64,000 nt of DNA. It comes from Draconibacterium mangrovi. Lineage in GTDB: Bacteria; Bacteroidota; Bacteroidia; Bacteroidales; Prolixibacteraceae. The stretch lies in NCBI RefSeq assembly GCF_010586825.1, contig NZ_JAAAGB010000003.1, positions 372,001 through 436,000 of the forward strand. Reading direction: 5' to 3'. The position numbers were made by a program, and so were the translations under genes. Positions within the stretch are counted from its first letter, which is position 1; each line of letters begins with the position of its first letter. This document shows positions 19,372-28,649 of this stretch, piece after piece. A model generated the notes under the pieces. The model made no database searches, had not been told where the DNA came from, and worked only from the letters and a program-made list of their open reading frames with translations.

Positions 19372-19872
19372 TCAAACAAGCAACTTCTGATAGGCTACAA
19401 CATCGAGTATGCGCCCGAACTTCTCTCCTACCTGTTTAAAATGCCCGCATTTTTCGTAACCCATTCGCTCGAACAGTTTTACGCTGGCTTCGTTTTCGGC
19501 GGTAATAATTCCCATTAGAACAACTATCCCAACTTCCAGTGCTTTTTGTTCCATTTGCAACAGCACTTCGCGGCCAATCCCTTTTCCAAAATATTCCGGC
19601 TTAAGATAAATGGTTACTTCGGCAGTGCGGTCGTAGGCAGCGCGGGGTTTATAGCGCCCCAGGTAACAATACCCGGCCACTTCGTTATCAAAGTAAATCA
19701 GGAACGACCTGAAACGGCTATCACCAATGGGTAAAATGCTCTTTAAGTCGGCCTCGCTTACCGAGCCGGTATGAAAAGTAGCTGTTGAATTAGCGATGTA
19801 ATAATTATAAATGTCTTTAATCAGACCTAAGTCTTTCTCCTCCAGTATTTCGAGGCGAAGTGATTTATTCAT
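19372..19872 (-). CDS. GNAT N-acetyltransferase (phosphinothricin acetyltransferase-like)
   Basis: A 166-residue acetyl-CoA-dependent acyltransferase. The N-terminal arrangement IKDIYNYYIANSTATFHTG and the acetyl-CoA loop YFGKGIGREVLLQMEQKA fit the Pat/YncA-like branch, members of which acetylate L-phosphinothricin, methionine analogues or other amino acid derivatives. The C-terminal KLFERMGYEKCGHFKQVGEKFGR motif, split here by shorter citation, is also typical of that branch. It is the second gene of a two-gene unit, starting 9 nt after the RidA stop. The substrate cannot be inferred, although pairing with RidA suggests amino acid-related damage control. Confidence 0.8.
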   Translation of the reverse strand: MNKSLRLEILEEKDLGLIKDIYNYYIANSTATFHTGSVSEADLKSILPIGDSRFRSFLIYFDNEVAGYCYLGRYKPRAAYDRTAEVTIYLKPEYFGKGIGREVLLQMEQKALEVGIVVLMGIITAENEASVKLFERMGYEKCGHFKQVGEKFGRILDVVAYQKLLV

Positions 19873-19881
19873 CCTATCAAC

Positions 19882-20259
19882 TTATTTTACGGCTATCGTT
19901 TCAATTTCGACCATTACCCCCAGCGGCAGTTCTTTTACGGCAAAGGCTGCTCTTGCCGGTGGTGTCTCGCTGTAATATTTTCCGTAAACTTCGTTCATGG
20001 CTTTAAAATTGGCCATGTCGCTTAACAGGCATGTCGATTTTACTACGTCGGAAAACGAATAACCGGCCTCGGTTAATATCTCACCAATGTTTTTCATTAC
20101 CTGCTCGGTTTGCTCAGTAATTCCGCCTTCAACAACTTTCATGGTTGCCGGGTCGAGTGGTACCTGTCCTGAAATATAAAGTGTTCCGTTAACTTCAACC
20201 GCCTGGCTGTATGGCCCAATTGCCGCTGGTGCTTTTTCTGTAGCTATAATACGTTTCAT
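19882..20259 (-). CDS. ridA: RidA family reactive intermediate/imine deaminase
   Basis: A small (125-residue) trimeric deaminase that hydrolyses reactive 2-aminoacrylate and related enamines/imines produced by PLP enzymes. Conserved elements are APAAIGPYSQAVEVNG at the N-terminus, ISGQVPLDP, and PPARAAFAV near the C-terminus with the arginine that contacts substrate carboxylate, followed by GVMVEIETIA. An upstream in-frame start at 20301 would add 14 residues unlike the family, so MKRIIATEK at 20259 is chosen. Upstream lies the 42-bp repeat array; downstream the GNAT gene follows after 9 nt. Confidence 0.93.
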   Translation of the reverse strand: MKRIIATEKAPAAIGPYSQAVEVNGTLYISGQVPLDPATMKVVEGGITEQTEQVMKNIGEILTEAGYSFSDVVKSTCLLSDMANFKAMNEVYGKYYSETPPARAAFAVKELPLGVMVEIETIAVK

Positions 20260-20378
20260 CTGTTTAATATTTTGGTGTGAAGATACCAAAAGATGCCCCA
20301 ACTTTCAAGCCCGGCGATCAAGCAACAAAACTTATTAATGGAAAAAAAACAAATGCATATTTTCGATTATTGTTAAAT

Positions 20379-20640
20379 GCGGAAGGGGTCATTTTTATCT
20401 AAAAATGTATCCTTCCGCACTTAAAGGGCCTTATTTTTTTGTAAAAACATTGCCTTCCGCAGTTAAAGGAGGGCATTTTCTTGCAAAAATGTATCCTTCC
20501 GCACTTAGAGGGGGTCATTTTTTTATCAAAACACTGCCTTCCGCACTTGGAAGGGGTCATTTTTTGGTAAAAACACTGCCTTCCATATGCGGAAGGATAC
20601 GTTTTTGCGTAAAAACGCTGCCCTCTAACTACAGAAACAA
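20379..20640. repeat. 42-bp tandem array (about six units)
   Basis: CCTTCCGCA-type unit starts fall at 20411, 20453, 20495, 20537, 20579 and 20621, exactly 42 bp apart with no indels. Partial copies extend the array to about 20379 on the left and 20640 on the right. Units hold a CCTTCCGCACTT segment, a GGGTCATTTTT segment and an A-rich end. Because 42 is a multiple of three, a frame stays open on the plus strand (20405-20668, a 14-residue repeat of the type TLPSALxGGHFxVK), but the composition and lack of a ribosome-binding site argue against coding. It fills the lptD-ridA spacer. Confidence 0.85.
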
Positions 20641-20664
20641 ACGTTTTTGCAGTGTAATTATCGC

Positions 20665-23340
20665 TTAGAAATTAAAGTTATCGTAGTGACTTTGCTGTTT
20701 CTGGATTTTCAAATCCTGCAGCATCGACGAAGATGCACTAATGGTAAAGCTGTAACTTTTACGGTAGCCAAAAGGCACAAAGTTAAACGACATGTTCCAG
20801 CAGTGCAGATCGCGGTTCAGGCGGAACGAGGTTAATGCAAACTCCCCTTCCTGAATATCGAAGTTGGTCATGGCACTCATTTGCCATTTATTGGTAATAC
20901 TAATATTTCCGCGTAAACCTAAAGTTTGGGTAACCCGCCCATTCGGATTACTGGCACTGGTTGCTCCGGTATAGTTTAAACTGTAGTCGAAACCAAAATC
21001 CCAGGGCATGCTAAAATCAAGATAGTCATCAAAAATAGGTGGAATCACGTCTTCCGGAGGCCCGGGAGTTTCATCCTCATTGTTGCCTTCGTTGTTTTCA
21101 CCCTTTTTCTTGTCTTTCGAGTTAAAATTCATTCCGAACGAAAGGTTGGCCCGGGTTACACGTCCCAGTTTGCCAATACCACTGCGTTCGTTCCAGGCAT
21201 ATTTATGAATACGACGGTAGTTCTCATCCACCATATACGGGTCGACCGTGGTTCCCATATTAATACTAACACCTGCCACAGTAGTACGTGCCCGAATAGA
21301 AAACGGAGCCAAATTTAATGAGTCACGAATCAGGTCATACGATGAAGAAATACTCAGGTTGTCAATTATTTTCACCTTCTTGTATTTCTGCTCTTCATCG
21401 GTTTTGGTGGAATCGCGCGTATCCAGCTTTTTCATTTCCAGGTTGTTGTTCAGCGCGAAATTAATCGATCCCGATTCTCCCATTCCGGGCGAACCACCGT
21501 AAATACCACCTAAGTTGGTATCGAAGTAGCGGGTATTTCCGTCTTCATCAACTTGCACTTCCTGCCAGTAACCGTAATGTTCCTTACCAAAATCGGGGCG
21601 GTAACTAAACGATACCGTTGGCGACATTTTGTGGCGAATACCCTTAATTTTAGAGTTCGGATTTCGAGGGATGTACATACCATAAATGTTGGCCGAAGCA
21701 CTAATACTATATGCGTAATCGTATACACGGTTTAAACCGGTAATCGTATCAATCCTAACATTGTCGGGAATAGTTGAAGGATTTCCGGTGTACTCGCCCC
21801 CTTCTTCGTAGTTATAGTTGTATTTTTTGAAGTACCATTTTTCGTTGTAACTAATGCCTGGGCTGAAATTTATGTAATTAAACAAATTAAAACTCGGGAA
21901 CGCAATGGGCAAGTTGTGGCGAATACCGTTTTTCCAGTCGGTAGCAAACGAACTGCTCAGTATTTCGCTTTCTTTGGCATTAATCGAGTTTCTAAAGTTG
22001 GCGGTATAGTTAATACCAAATTTTTCGTAGAACTTCACCGATCCGCTTCGGTTCTTTTTCCTGAGCGGATAGATTTTTGCCATGTTAAAGGTCATTTCGG
22101 GCAACGACAACGACATGGTGCTGTCCTTGGTGTTTTGCGAATGACGCAGGTTCATCGACAAATTAAAGGGTGTATTCTCAAATTTTCGTGAATATGAAAT
22201 ACTCGACGATTTTGTGGTCGTCAGGTAATCATTCATATTGTACGCATTCTGCTTATCGTAGCCGCTCGACGAAACGTTCACACTGGCCGAGAATGTTTGG
22301 TTAGGATTGGCTTTTGAATCCTGCGAGTGCGACCACAAAATTTTATATTGTGTGCCTACCGAGTAATTATCCAAACCTTGTTCGCCGTATTTGTTTTTGG
22401 CATATTCGAAACCGAAATTACCACCAAACTTATACCGTTTTTTATAATTCGTTTTTATACGTGTACCCCACGAACCACGCGAATAAATATCGCCCTGAAC
22501 AGCTAAATCGAAATATTCGCTTGCGGCCCAGTAATACCCTCCGTCGCGCAGAAAGAATCCACGGTTTCGCTCCTCACCGTACTTCGGAATTAAAATTCCC
22601 GACGAGTAGGTTGGCGAATTGGGGAAATATCCAAACGGAATAATAGGAAAATATAACGGGAAATCCTCTAAAACCATGTAGGCCGGTCCGGTAATTATCT
22701 TTTCGTTCGATATAACCTTTGCTTTTGTCAGGTGTAAATAAAAGTGCGGATGATCGGCATCGCAGGTCGTATATTTGGCATCCTTGGTAATAAACACTTC
22801 TTCGCCAATCTTTTTGGTACGGTCGCTATGAATAAAACCTTCGCCCTGTGCCGAAACAACTTTGGTAATAAAAGCCTTTTCCGTTTCGAAGTTATAACGC
22901 ATCGTTTCCGACTCGTACTCTTCAGAACCTTGCCGGAACAACGGTTTTTGGGTCATCTCTCCCACCGAATCCAGAACTCCTTCAGCATAAATTTCCTTGG
23001 TTTCTAAATCCAGCTCAATATAATACGCCTCCAGTTCAATATTTTGGTAAGTAACTTTTGCCTGGTTGTATAAATACACCTTTTGGCCGTCGAGCGAAAC
23101 AATCATCGAATCGGCGGCAGCATAATCAATGGGCGCATCAATAACCGGCTTTTCTTCCTTTACCATTCCCATTGTATCAATACCGGTAGTATCAACCAAA
23201 ATGGTATCATGTGCGCTGATATACTCAGATAAGATAGAATCGGGAACCTGTTGCTGTGGAGCCACACTAATGGTTGGTTCCTGAGCTAAAATCAAAAATG
23301 GAGCTACCAGGAATAAATATGTGATGATTATTTTATACAA
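20665..23340 (-). CDS. lptD: LptD-like LPS-assembly outer-membrane protein
   Basis: An 891-residue exported protein resembling LptD, the barrel that inserts lipopolysaccharide into the outer leaflet of the outer membrane. A signal peptide (about 1-19) and a variable segment precede an OstA/LptA-like beta-jellyroll with motifs VYLYNQAKVTYQNIELEAYY and EIYAEGVLDSVG. Then come the family-diagnostic stretch PLYFPIIPFGYFPNSPTYSSG and a long beta-barrel rich in aromatic-ended strands. A low-complexity acidic insert (about residues 740-760) is seen. A minus-strand TATTTTTG at 23376-23383 is well placed to be the promoter, about 31 nt before the start. Divergent from the amidase gene. Confidence 0.88.
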   Translation of the reverse strand: MYKIIITYLFLVAPFLILAQEPTISVAPQQQVPDSILSEYISAHDTILVDTTGIDTMGMVKEEKPVIDAPIDYAAADSMIVSLDGQKVYLYNQAKVTYQNIELEAYYIELDLETKEIYAEGVLDSVGEMTQKPLFRQGSEEYESETMRYNFETEKAFITKVVSAQGEGFIHSDRTKKIGEEVFITKDAKYTTCDADHPHFYLHLTKAKVISNEKIITGPAYMVLEDFPLYFPIIPFGYFPNSPTYSSGILIPKYGEERNRGFFLRDGGYYWAASEYFDLAVQGDIYSRGSWGTRIKTNYKKRYKFGGNFGFEYAKNKYGEQGLDNYSVGTQYKILWSHSQDSKANPNQTFSASVNVSSSGYDKQNAYNMNDYLTTTKSSSISYSRKFENTPFNLSMNLRHSQNTKDSTMSLSLPEMTFNMAKIYPLRKKNRSGSVKFYEKFGINYTANFRNSINAKESEILSSSFATDWKNGIRHNLPIAFPSFNLFNYINFSPGISYNEKWYFKKYNYNYEEGGEYTGNPSTIPDNVRIDTITGLNRVYDYAYSISASANIYGMYIPRNPNSKIKGIRHKMSPTVSFSYRPDFGKEHYGYWQEVQVDEDGNTRYFDTNLGGIYGGSPGMGESGSINFALNNNLEMKKLDTRDSTKTDEEQKYKKVKIIDNLSISSSYDLIRDSLNLAPFSIRARTTVAGVSINMGTTVDPYMVDENYRRIHKYAWNERSGIGKLGRVTRANLSFGMNFNSKDKKKGENNEGNNEDETPGPPEDVIPPIFDDYLDFSMPWDFGFDYSLNYTGATSASNPNGRVTQTLGLRGNISITNKWQMSAMTNFDIQEGEFALTSFRLNRDLHCWNMSFNFVPFGYRKSYSFTISASSSMLQDLKIQKQQSHYDNFNF

Positions 23341-23553
23341 AATGTTTTCTGCGTTTCAAAATCTACTTGGCTGCACAAAAATATAAATATGGCTTATACT
23401 AAAGTGCTATAAAATGTAAAATAATGCTAATATTTCTATTTTTACGTTTATAAGCTGTAAGCGGGGCAAAGCAAATAAATAAAATGGTATCGAACAAATA
23501 CTAATACTCCGCTCTTATGTGTTTAGATATACGAATACTGATCAGATATTTAT

Positions 23554-24732
23554 ATGACACAACAAGGTTTAAAGTTACTTCTGTTCATTTGTTGCATTTG
23601 TTTTGCCGTACAATGTTTTGCCGCAAACCAATTTTCGGCTGAAAACCAAAAAGAAGGCATTTCTGTTGTGGTTATCGACCCGGGACATGGCGGCCGCGAC
23701 CTTGGCGCATCATTTGGCAACGCCGTCGAAAAAAACATTGTGCTCGATATTGCCTTAAAACTCGGAACAACAATAAAAGAAAACTACCCCGATGTAAAAG
23801 TGGTTTACACGCGCACCACCGATGTTTTTATACCATTATATAAACGGGCCGAAATTGCCAATAAAAACGAAGCCGATCTTTTTATATCAATCCATGTAAA
23901 TGCTGTTGGCGCCCGAAGTGTGCAGGGAACAGAAACTTTTGTTCTGGGGCTTCACCGAAACGACGATAACCTGGAAGTAGCCAAAAAGGAAAATGCAGTA
24001 ATTCTTTTGGAAGACGATTACAACACCACCTACGAAGGTTTTGATCCGAATTTGCCCGAATCGTATATCATGTTTGAAACCATGCAGGAAGAGTTCCAAG
24101 GACAAAGTGTAATGCTGGCATCGAGTATTCAGAACGAATTTCGCGATTATGCCAAACGGATCGATCGCAGCGTAAAAATGGCCGGGTTTCTGGTTTTACG
24201 CGAAACAACCATGCCCAGTGTTTTAATCGAAACTGGTTTTATAAGCCATAACGGCGAGCGACAATACCTTACCAGCGAAGCCGGAAGAACACGACTGGCT
24301 TATGCCATTTTCAGGGCTTTTCGCGAATACAAATCAGATATTGAACAACGCAGCAGTTTTCACCTCGTAACCGAAAATGAAGCCAGCCCGGGAAACAATA
24401 TATCGGAAAATAACAGCTCAGCTCCATCTGAATTACCGCTGGCACAAGCCGGGAATAAGGCACCTAAGCAAACGGCAGATGAAGTATTTTATTCGGTACA
24501 AATAATGGCCTTAACAAAAAAACTGGAAACCACACCGGCCAATTTTAAGGGCGAACAAAATATCTTTCTGTTGGAAGGGCAAAACCTCAACCGCTACTTT
24601 TCAGGCCGGTTTAAATCAATTGAAGAAGCCGGGGTGGAGCAACGAAGAATAAGCCCAAAATACCCCAACGCCTTTGTGGTTGCTTTCAAAAATAATAAGT
24701 TAATTTCTTTAAAAAAGGTGTCGGAGCATTGA
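23554..24732 (+). CDS. N-acetylmuramoyl-L-alanine amidase (Amidase_3) with SPOR-like C-terminus
   Basis: A 392-residue secreted zinc amidase that cleaves the bond between N-acetylmuramic acid and the stem peptide during cell separation. A signal peptide (about 1-24) precedes the Amidase_3 domain, whose expected ligands and catalytic residues are visible: VVIDPGHGGRDLGA (His), KRAEIANK (Glu), SIHVNAVG (His) and PSVLIETGF (catalytic Glu). After a Ser/Asn-rich linker (about 275-310) comes a short region (FYSVQIMALTKKLET ... YFSGRFKSIEEA) resembling a SPOR or related sporulation-type repeat that binds denuded glycan. The next gene, an MCE protein, starts about 50 nt later from its own promoter. 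Confidence 0.92.
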   Translation: MTQQGLKLLLFICCICFAVQCFAANQFSAENQKEGISVVVIDPGHGGRDLGASFGNAVEKNIVLDIALKLGTTIKENYPDVKVVYTRTTDVFIPLYKRAEIANKNEADLFISIHVNAVGARSVQGTETFVLGLHRNDDNLEVAKKENAVILLEDDYNTTYEGFDPNLPESYIMFETMQEEFQGQSVMLASSIQNEFRDYAKRIDRSVKMAGFLVLRETTMPSVLIETGFISHNGERQYLTSEAGRTRLAYAIFRAFREYKSDIEQRSSFHLVTENEASPGNNISENNSSAPSELPLAQAGNKAPKQTADEVFYSVQIMALTKKLETTPANFKGEQNIFLLEGQNLNRYFSGRFKSIEEAGVEQRRISPKYPNAFVVAFKNNKLISLKKVSEH

Positions 24733-24760
24733 TTAATCCCTTTGGAATTGGCTACTTTTA
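24729..24760 (+). promoter_or_regulatory. Promoter of the MCE gene
   Basis: TTG at 24729-24731 and TACTTTTA at 24753-24760, spaced by 21 nt. It overlaps the end of the amidase gene. It favours the MCE start at 24784 over the in-frame upstream codon at 24742, which would lie upstream of the transcript start. Confidence 0.5.
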
Positions 24761-24783
24761 CATTAAAATCTTATTTTTCCGCC

Positions 24784-26037
24784 ATGAAGAATGCAAAATA
24801 CACAAAACTTGGAATTTTAATCGTCTTTTCATTTGCCGTACTTATCTGGGGTTTAAGCTATCTGAAAGGGAAAGACATATTTAAACAAAACGACTATTAC
24901 CATGTGTATTATAACCGAATTGACGGGCTGGTAAAATCCAACGATGTAACAATCAACGGATTTAAGATCGGTCAGGTTGCCGATTTAAAATTTGCTCCCG
25001 ATAACAGCGGGCGGCTGCTTGTAACACTTGCGGTTAATTCATCATTCAAAATCCCGGTAAATTCTACCGCCCGTATTATTAGCAGCGATATAATGGGAAC
25101 ACGTTCGGTAGAAATTTTATACAGTGGAGAAAGCGAGATGTATGAACCGAACGATACCATTCCCGGCTCAATTGAAGCCGGACTAAAAGACCAGGTGAGC
25201 ATGCAGGTACTTCCGCTAAAAAACAAAGCAGAGGAATTGCTCAGCACTGTTGATTCAGCCATTACCGTGCTTACCATTATTTTTAACGAAGATGCACGCG
25301 AAAACCTCACAACCAGTTTTGCACGAATAAATCAAACCGTTGAAAATATTGAAGCCACAACTGCCGATCTCCAGGAAATAATGGCCTCGGAAAAAGGGAA
25401 TGTAAAAAATATTGTTTCGAATATTGAAGAACTAACCGCCACCTTTAAAAATAATGCAGCCGAATTTGAAGCAACCATTCAAAACCTGAATCGTTTTTCG
25501 GATACGCTGGCCAACGTTTCGGTTACACCTGTTTTAAATAATCTGGCCAATGCATCGGCCGAAATAGAAAATATACTTGAAAAACTGAACAGTGACGATA
25601 ATTCTGCCGGCTTGTTACTTAACGACGATGAATTATACCAGTCGATTAATACACTTTCGGAAAATATGGGTTTTCTGATTGGCGATATTCAGCAAAATCC
25701 TAAACGTTACCTTCAGGTTTCAGCATTCGATTTTGGTAAGGAAGTGTATATTAATACCAAAGACGATGCTGCTTCAAAAGATATTGTCTTTAAAGTTCAC
25801 CTGCTTTCAACCAAAACACAATTGGGTACCGATGCCGAAGTTTTTGAAGAAATTGATGATGTGGAAGAATACACAACAGGCAATGTTTATAACTATTTAA
25901 CGGGTGCAACAAGTAAGTACAGCGAGATAGAAGAAATCTATCATAATTTACGTTTTCAATTTCCGGAATCGAGTATCGTTGCCTTTAAAAATGGCCGCCT
26001 TATCAAGCTACAAAAGGCTCTTAAGCAAATACAGTAA
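24784..26037 (+). CDS. MlaD/MCE-family protein
   Basis: A 417-residue protein with one N-terminal transmembrane helix (KLGILIVFSFAVLIWGLSYL) and a single MCE domain (YNRIDGLVKSNDVTINGFKIGQV, then STARIISSDIMGTRSVEILY). It continues in a long alpha-helical region rich in Asn and Leu. MCE proteins form hexameric rings that move phospholipids between inner and outer membranes; MlaD is the single-domain type. Partner permease and ATPase genes (mlaE, mlaF) are not adjacent here. The start at 24784 is preferred because it places the TM helix at the N-terminus and lies downstream of the promoter. Confidence 0.88.
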   Translation: MKNAKYTKLGILIVFSFAVLIWGLSYLKGKDIFKQNDYYHVYYNRIDGLVKSNDVTINGFKIGQVADLKFAPDNSGRLLVTLAVNSSFKIPVNSTARIISSDIMGTRSVEILYSGESEMYEPNDTIPGSIEAGLKDQVSMQVLPLKNKAEELLSTVDSAITVLTIIFNEDARENLTTSFARINQTVENIEATTADLQEIMASEKGNVKNIVSNIEELTATFKNNAAEFEATIQNLNRFSDTLANVSVTPVLNNLANASAEIENILEKLNSDDNSAGLLLNDDELYQSINTLSENMGFLIGDIQQNPKRYLQVSAFDFGKEVYINTKDDAASKDIVFKVHLLSTKTQLGTDAEVFEEIDDVEEYTTGNVYNYLTGATSKYSEIEEIYHNLRFQFPESSIVAFKNGRLIKLQKALKQIQ

Positions 26038-26325
26038 TTAACCGACAAATGTTGATAGCTGGATATGTCAAAAAACCAACCCCACCAGACCCTACCAGCT
26101 ATATAGTTATCGTTCAATCACTTAAAAATAATTCGCTGATTTATAGCACTTTATAAATATTTCAGAAATTTAAAATTTTAAATGCCTGACTTATAACCAA
26201 CTATGACAAATGTTATTTTTCCAATAGAATTATGATTTTTTTTTTAACTTTTTTTTCGCAACTTTTGTTCTCGGAATACCACTAGGGAAATTTTTTTGTA
26301 GAACCTCATTATCCAGCAATTGTAA

Positions 26326-27753
26326 ATGAACAACGAATACAGATCTGCATGGGAGAAATGCCTTAACGTTATTAAAGATAACGTTCCTAGCAGCAGTTTT
26401 AAGACTTGGTTTGAACCAATCGAGCCGGTTAAATTGGAGAATAAAGTATTAACAATTCAGGTACCAAGTGCCTTTTTCTACGAGTATCTTGAAGAACAGT
26501 TTATCGACATTCTTCGCAAGACACTTCGTATGGTTTTGGGCACCGGAGCGAAACTTGAATATAACGTTGTTTTAAGCAATAAAAACAGTAATGAACCGTA
26601 TACTGTTAGTTATCCTACGAATAACAACAACAAAATTCAAAATAAACCACTTACTGTGCCATTAAAAGCGGAGGAAAAAGCAACAATAAAAAATCCATTT
26701 ATAATTCCGGGGATCCAGAAATTACAGATCGACCCGCAATTAAAACCGGACAATACTTTCGAAAATTTTGTTGAAGGTGATTGTAACCGACTGGCTCGCA
26801 GTGCAGGTTTTGCCGTTGCACAAAATCCGGGAGGAACAGCTTTTAATCCCTTAATGATTTACGGTAACTCAGGTTTGGGGAAAACTCACTTGTCGCAGGC
26901 TATTGGTATCCAGGTAAAAGAAAATTTCCCCGACAAAGTGGTTTTGTATGTAAACGCAAATAAATTTCAAACGCAATTTACCGAGGCAACGCGTAATAAT
27001 AACAGAAACGACTTTTTACATTTCTACCAAATGGTTGATGTGTTGATTCTTGACGATGTGCATGAATTTGCAGGAAAAGAAAAAACACAGGAAACATTCT
27101 TCCACATTTTCAACCACTTGCACCAAATGGGTAAGCAGCTGATTTTAACATCAGATAAGCCGCCTATTGAGCTGAAAGGAATGGAACAGAGACTCTTGTC
27201 GCGTTTTAAGTGGGGACTGACTGCTGATTTGCAAACACCCGACTTTGAAACTCGTATGGAAATTCTGCGTCGTAAAATTTATAAAGACGGCATTACTCTT
27301 TCGGATGAAGTATTGGAATATATTGCATCGCATGTAACCAATAATGTTCGCGAGCTGGAAGGTGCATTGGTTTCATTGCTGGCACAGTCGATGTTGAACA
27401 AGCGCGAAATTACACTTGAGTTAGCAGCCAAGTTGATCAACAAACTGGTTAAAAACTCAAAACGTGAACTTTCTATCGAGTATATTTCGAAAGTAGTTTG
27501 TGATTATTTCAGCATGCCGGTTGATGCACTGCAAACCAAAACCAGGAAACGCGAAATTGTTCAGGCACGGCAAATAGCCATGTATTTCTCGAAAAGTTTA
27601 ACGAAATACTCGCTGGCAAGTATCGGGGCACAAATTGGAAGTAAAGACCACGCTACGGTTCTCCACGCTTGCAAAACTGTAAACAACCTGAAGGATACGG
27701 ATAAGAATTTCCGACAGTTTGTTGAAGACATAGAAAAGAAATTAAAAATGTAA
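26326..27753 (+). CDS. dnaA: Chromosomal replication initiator DnaA
   Basis: Initiator ATPase that binds DnaA boxes and melts the origin. The 475 residues show the N-terminal DnaB-interaction domain (about 1-85), a variable linker, an AAA+ core with Walker A GNSGLGKT (residues 180-187) and Walker B LILDDVHE, a sensor region, and the C-terminal DNA-binding helix-turn-helix with signature GSKDHATVLHACKTV. The 288-base upstream spacer is very AT-rich with long T runs, but I found only a weak partial match to a DnaA box (TTATCCAGC at about 26310), so an adjacent origin is not supported. A strong terminator follows directly. Confidence 0.98.
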   Translation: MNNEYRSAWEKCLNVIKDNVPSSSFKTWFEPIEPVKLENKVLTIQVPSAFFYEYLEEQFIDILRKTLRMVLGTGAKLEYNVVLSNKNSNEPYTVSYPTNNNNKIQNKPLTVPLKAEEKATIKNPFIIPGIQKLQIDPQLKPDNTFENFVEGDCNRLARSAGFAVAQNPGGTAFNPLMIYGNSGLGKTHLSQAIGIQVKENFPDKVVLYVNANKFQTQFTEATRNNNRNDFLHFYQMVDVLILDDVHEFAGKEKTQETFFHIFNHLHQMGKQLILTSDKPPIELKGMEQRLLSRFKWGLTADLQTPDFETRMEILRRKIYKDGITLSDEVLEYIASHVTNNVRELEGALVSLLAQSMLNKREITLELAAKLINKLVKNSKRELSIEYISKVVCDYFSMPVDALQTKTRKREIVQARQIAMYFSKSLTKYSLASIGAQIGSKDHATVLHACKTVNNLKDTDKNFRQFVEDIEKKLKM

Positions 27754-27757
27754 TACC

Positions 27758-27785
27758 GGCAGGCTTTTAAGCCTGCCTTTTTTTT
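27758..27785 (+). terminator. Intrinsic terminator of dnaA
   Basis: GGCAGGCTT (27758-27766) pairs with AAGCCTGCC (27769-27777), followed by a run of eight T. The 2-nt loop implies that the innermost A-T pairs open. Confidence 0.9.
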
Positions 27786-27791
27786 GCCCAT

Positions 27792-28649
27792 ATGATTTAT
27801 CTGATCCTGTGCATCCTTTCATCATCAATGATTTATGTGATTTTCAGAGTTGCAAAAAATTACAATTGTAAACTTCAATCGCTGATCACGATAAACTATT
27901 TGGCTGCCAGTTTACTGGGCATTCTTTTGTTTCAACCATTTGCTGAGGCCAATACCCCGGCCACACTACCCCACTGGATGCCTTTTGCCATACTACTCGG
28001 AATCCTTTTTATTGCCATGTTTTACTTAATTGGGCACAGCGCCCAGAAAGCAGGAATTACTGTAACCACACTGGCCAATAAGTTATCGCTGGTTTTTCCG
28101 GTAACATTCTCTCTCATCTATTTTAACGAACAGCTTTCAACATTAAAAGCAATTGGAATAGTAACTGCGATAATTGCCGTTGGATTAACGGTTTATAAAA
28201 AGGAACTCACCAAAACAAACCTGGTTTATATTGTTTTGCCTCTGTCCATCTTTTTAGGAAGTGGTTTGATCGACTCGATTGTAAAATATGTTCAGGCCGT
28301 AAAAATATCGGAAAGCGAAACATCGTTATACACCATCCTGGTTTTTATGGTTGCCTTTTTATGTGGAGTACTCGTTTCGATATTCACAAAAACTTACCGG
28401 CTAAAACTAAATCCGGCAACACTACTCTTCGGGACACTTTTGGGTATTGTGAATTTTGGATCCCTTTATTTTATTATAAAAGCACTGAATAAATCGGGAT
28501 TGGAAAGTTCGCTTGTTTTTGCCCTCAATAACATGGCAATTGTGGCATTTACAGCCATTTTAGGCACCTTACTTTTTAAAGAACGGCTGAATAAAATTAA
28601 CTTTGCAGGTGTTGTATTGGCACTCATCAGTTTATATTTCATGTTGTAA
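27792..28649 (+). CDS. EamA-family drug/metabolite transporter
   Basis: A 285-residue membrane protein with about ten predicted helices in two EamA-type repeats (GHSAQKAGITVTTLANKLSL in the first; IKALNKSGLESSLVFALNN in the second). Families of this type export metabolites or amino acids. The start is only 7 nt after the dnaA terminator's T run, so its promoter must lie within or upstream of that terminator, or it depends on readthrough from dnaA. Its stop codon overlaps the start of the YigZ gene by one base (TAATG), suggesting coupled translation. Substrate unknown. Confidence 0.83.
   Translation: MIYLILCILSSSMIYVIFRVAKNYNCKLQSLITINYLAASLLGILLFQPFAEANTPATLPHWMPFAILLGILFIAMFYLIGHSAQKAGITVTTLANKLSLVFPVTFSLIYFNEQLSTLKAIGIVTAIIAVGLTVYKKELTKTNLVYIVLPLSIFLGSGLIDSIVKYVQAVKISESETSLYTILVFMVAFLCGVLVSIFTKTYRLKLNPATLLFGTLLGIVNFGSLYFIIKALNKSGLESSLVFALNNMAIVAFTAILGTLLFKERLNKINFAGVVLALISLYFML

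Noticed and set aside
9443-20640. CRISPR arrays
   Set aside because: The repeats are contiguous without unique spacers, and no cas genes are present in the window.
20405-20668. Open frame of 87 codons across the 42-bp array (14-residue peptide repeat)
   Set aside because: The frame stays open only because 42 is a multiple of three; there is no ribosome-binding site and the peptide (TLPSALxGGHF type) looks unlike a protein of this genome.
26038-26325. Replication origin upstream of dnaA
   Set aside because: AT-rich, but only one weak partial DnaA-box match was seen; a cluster of boxes would be needed.
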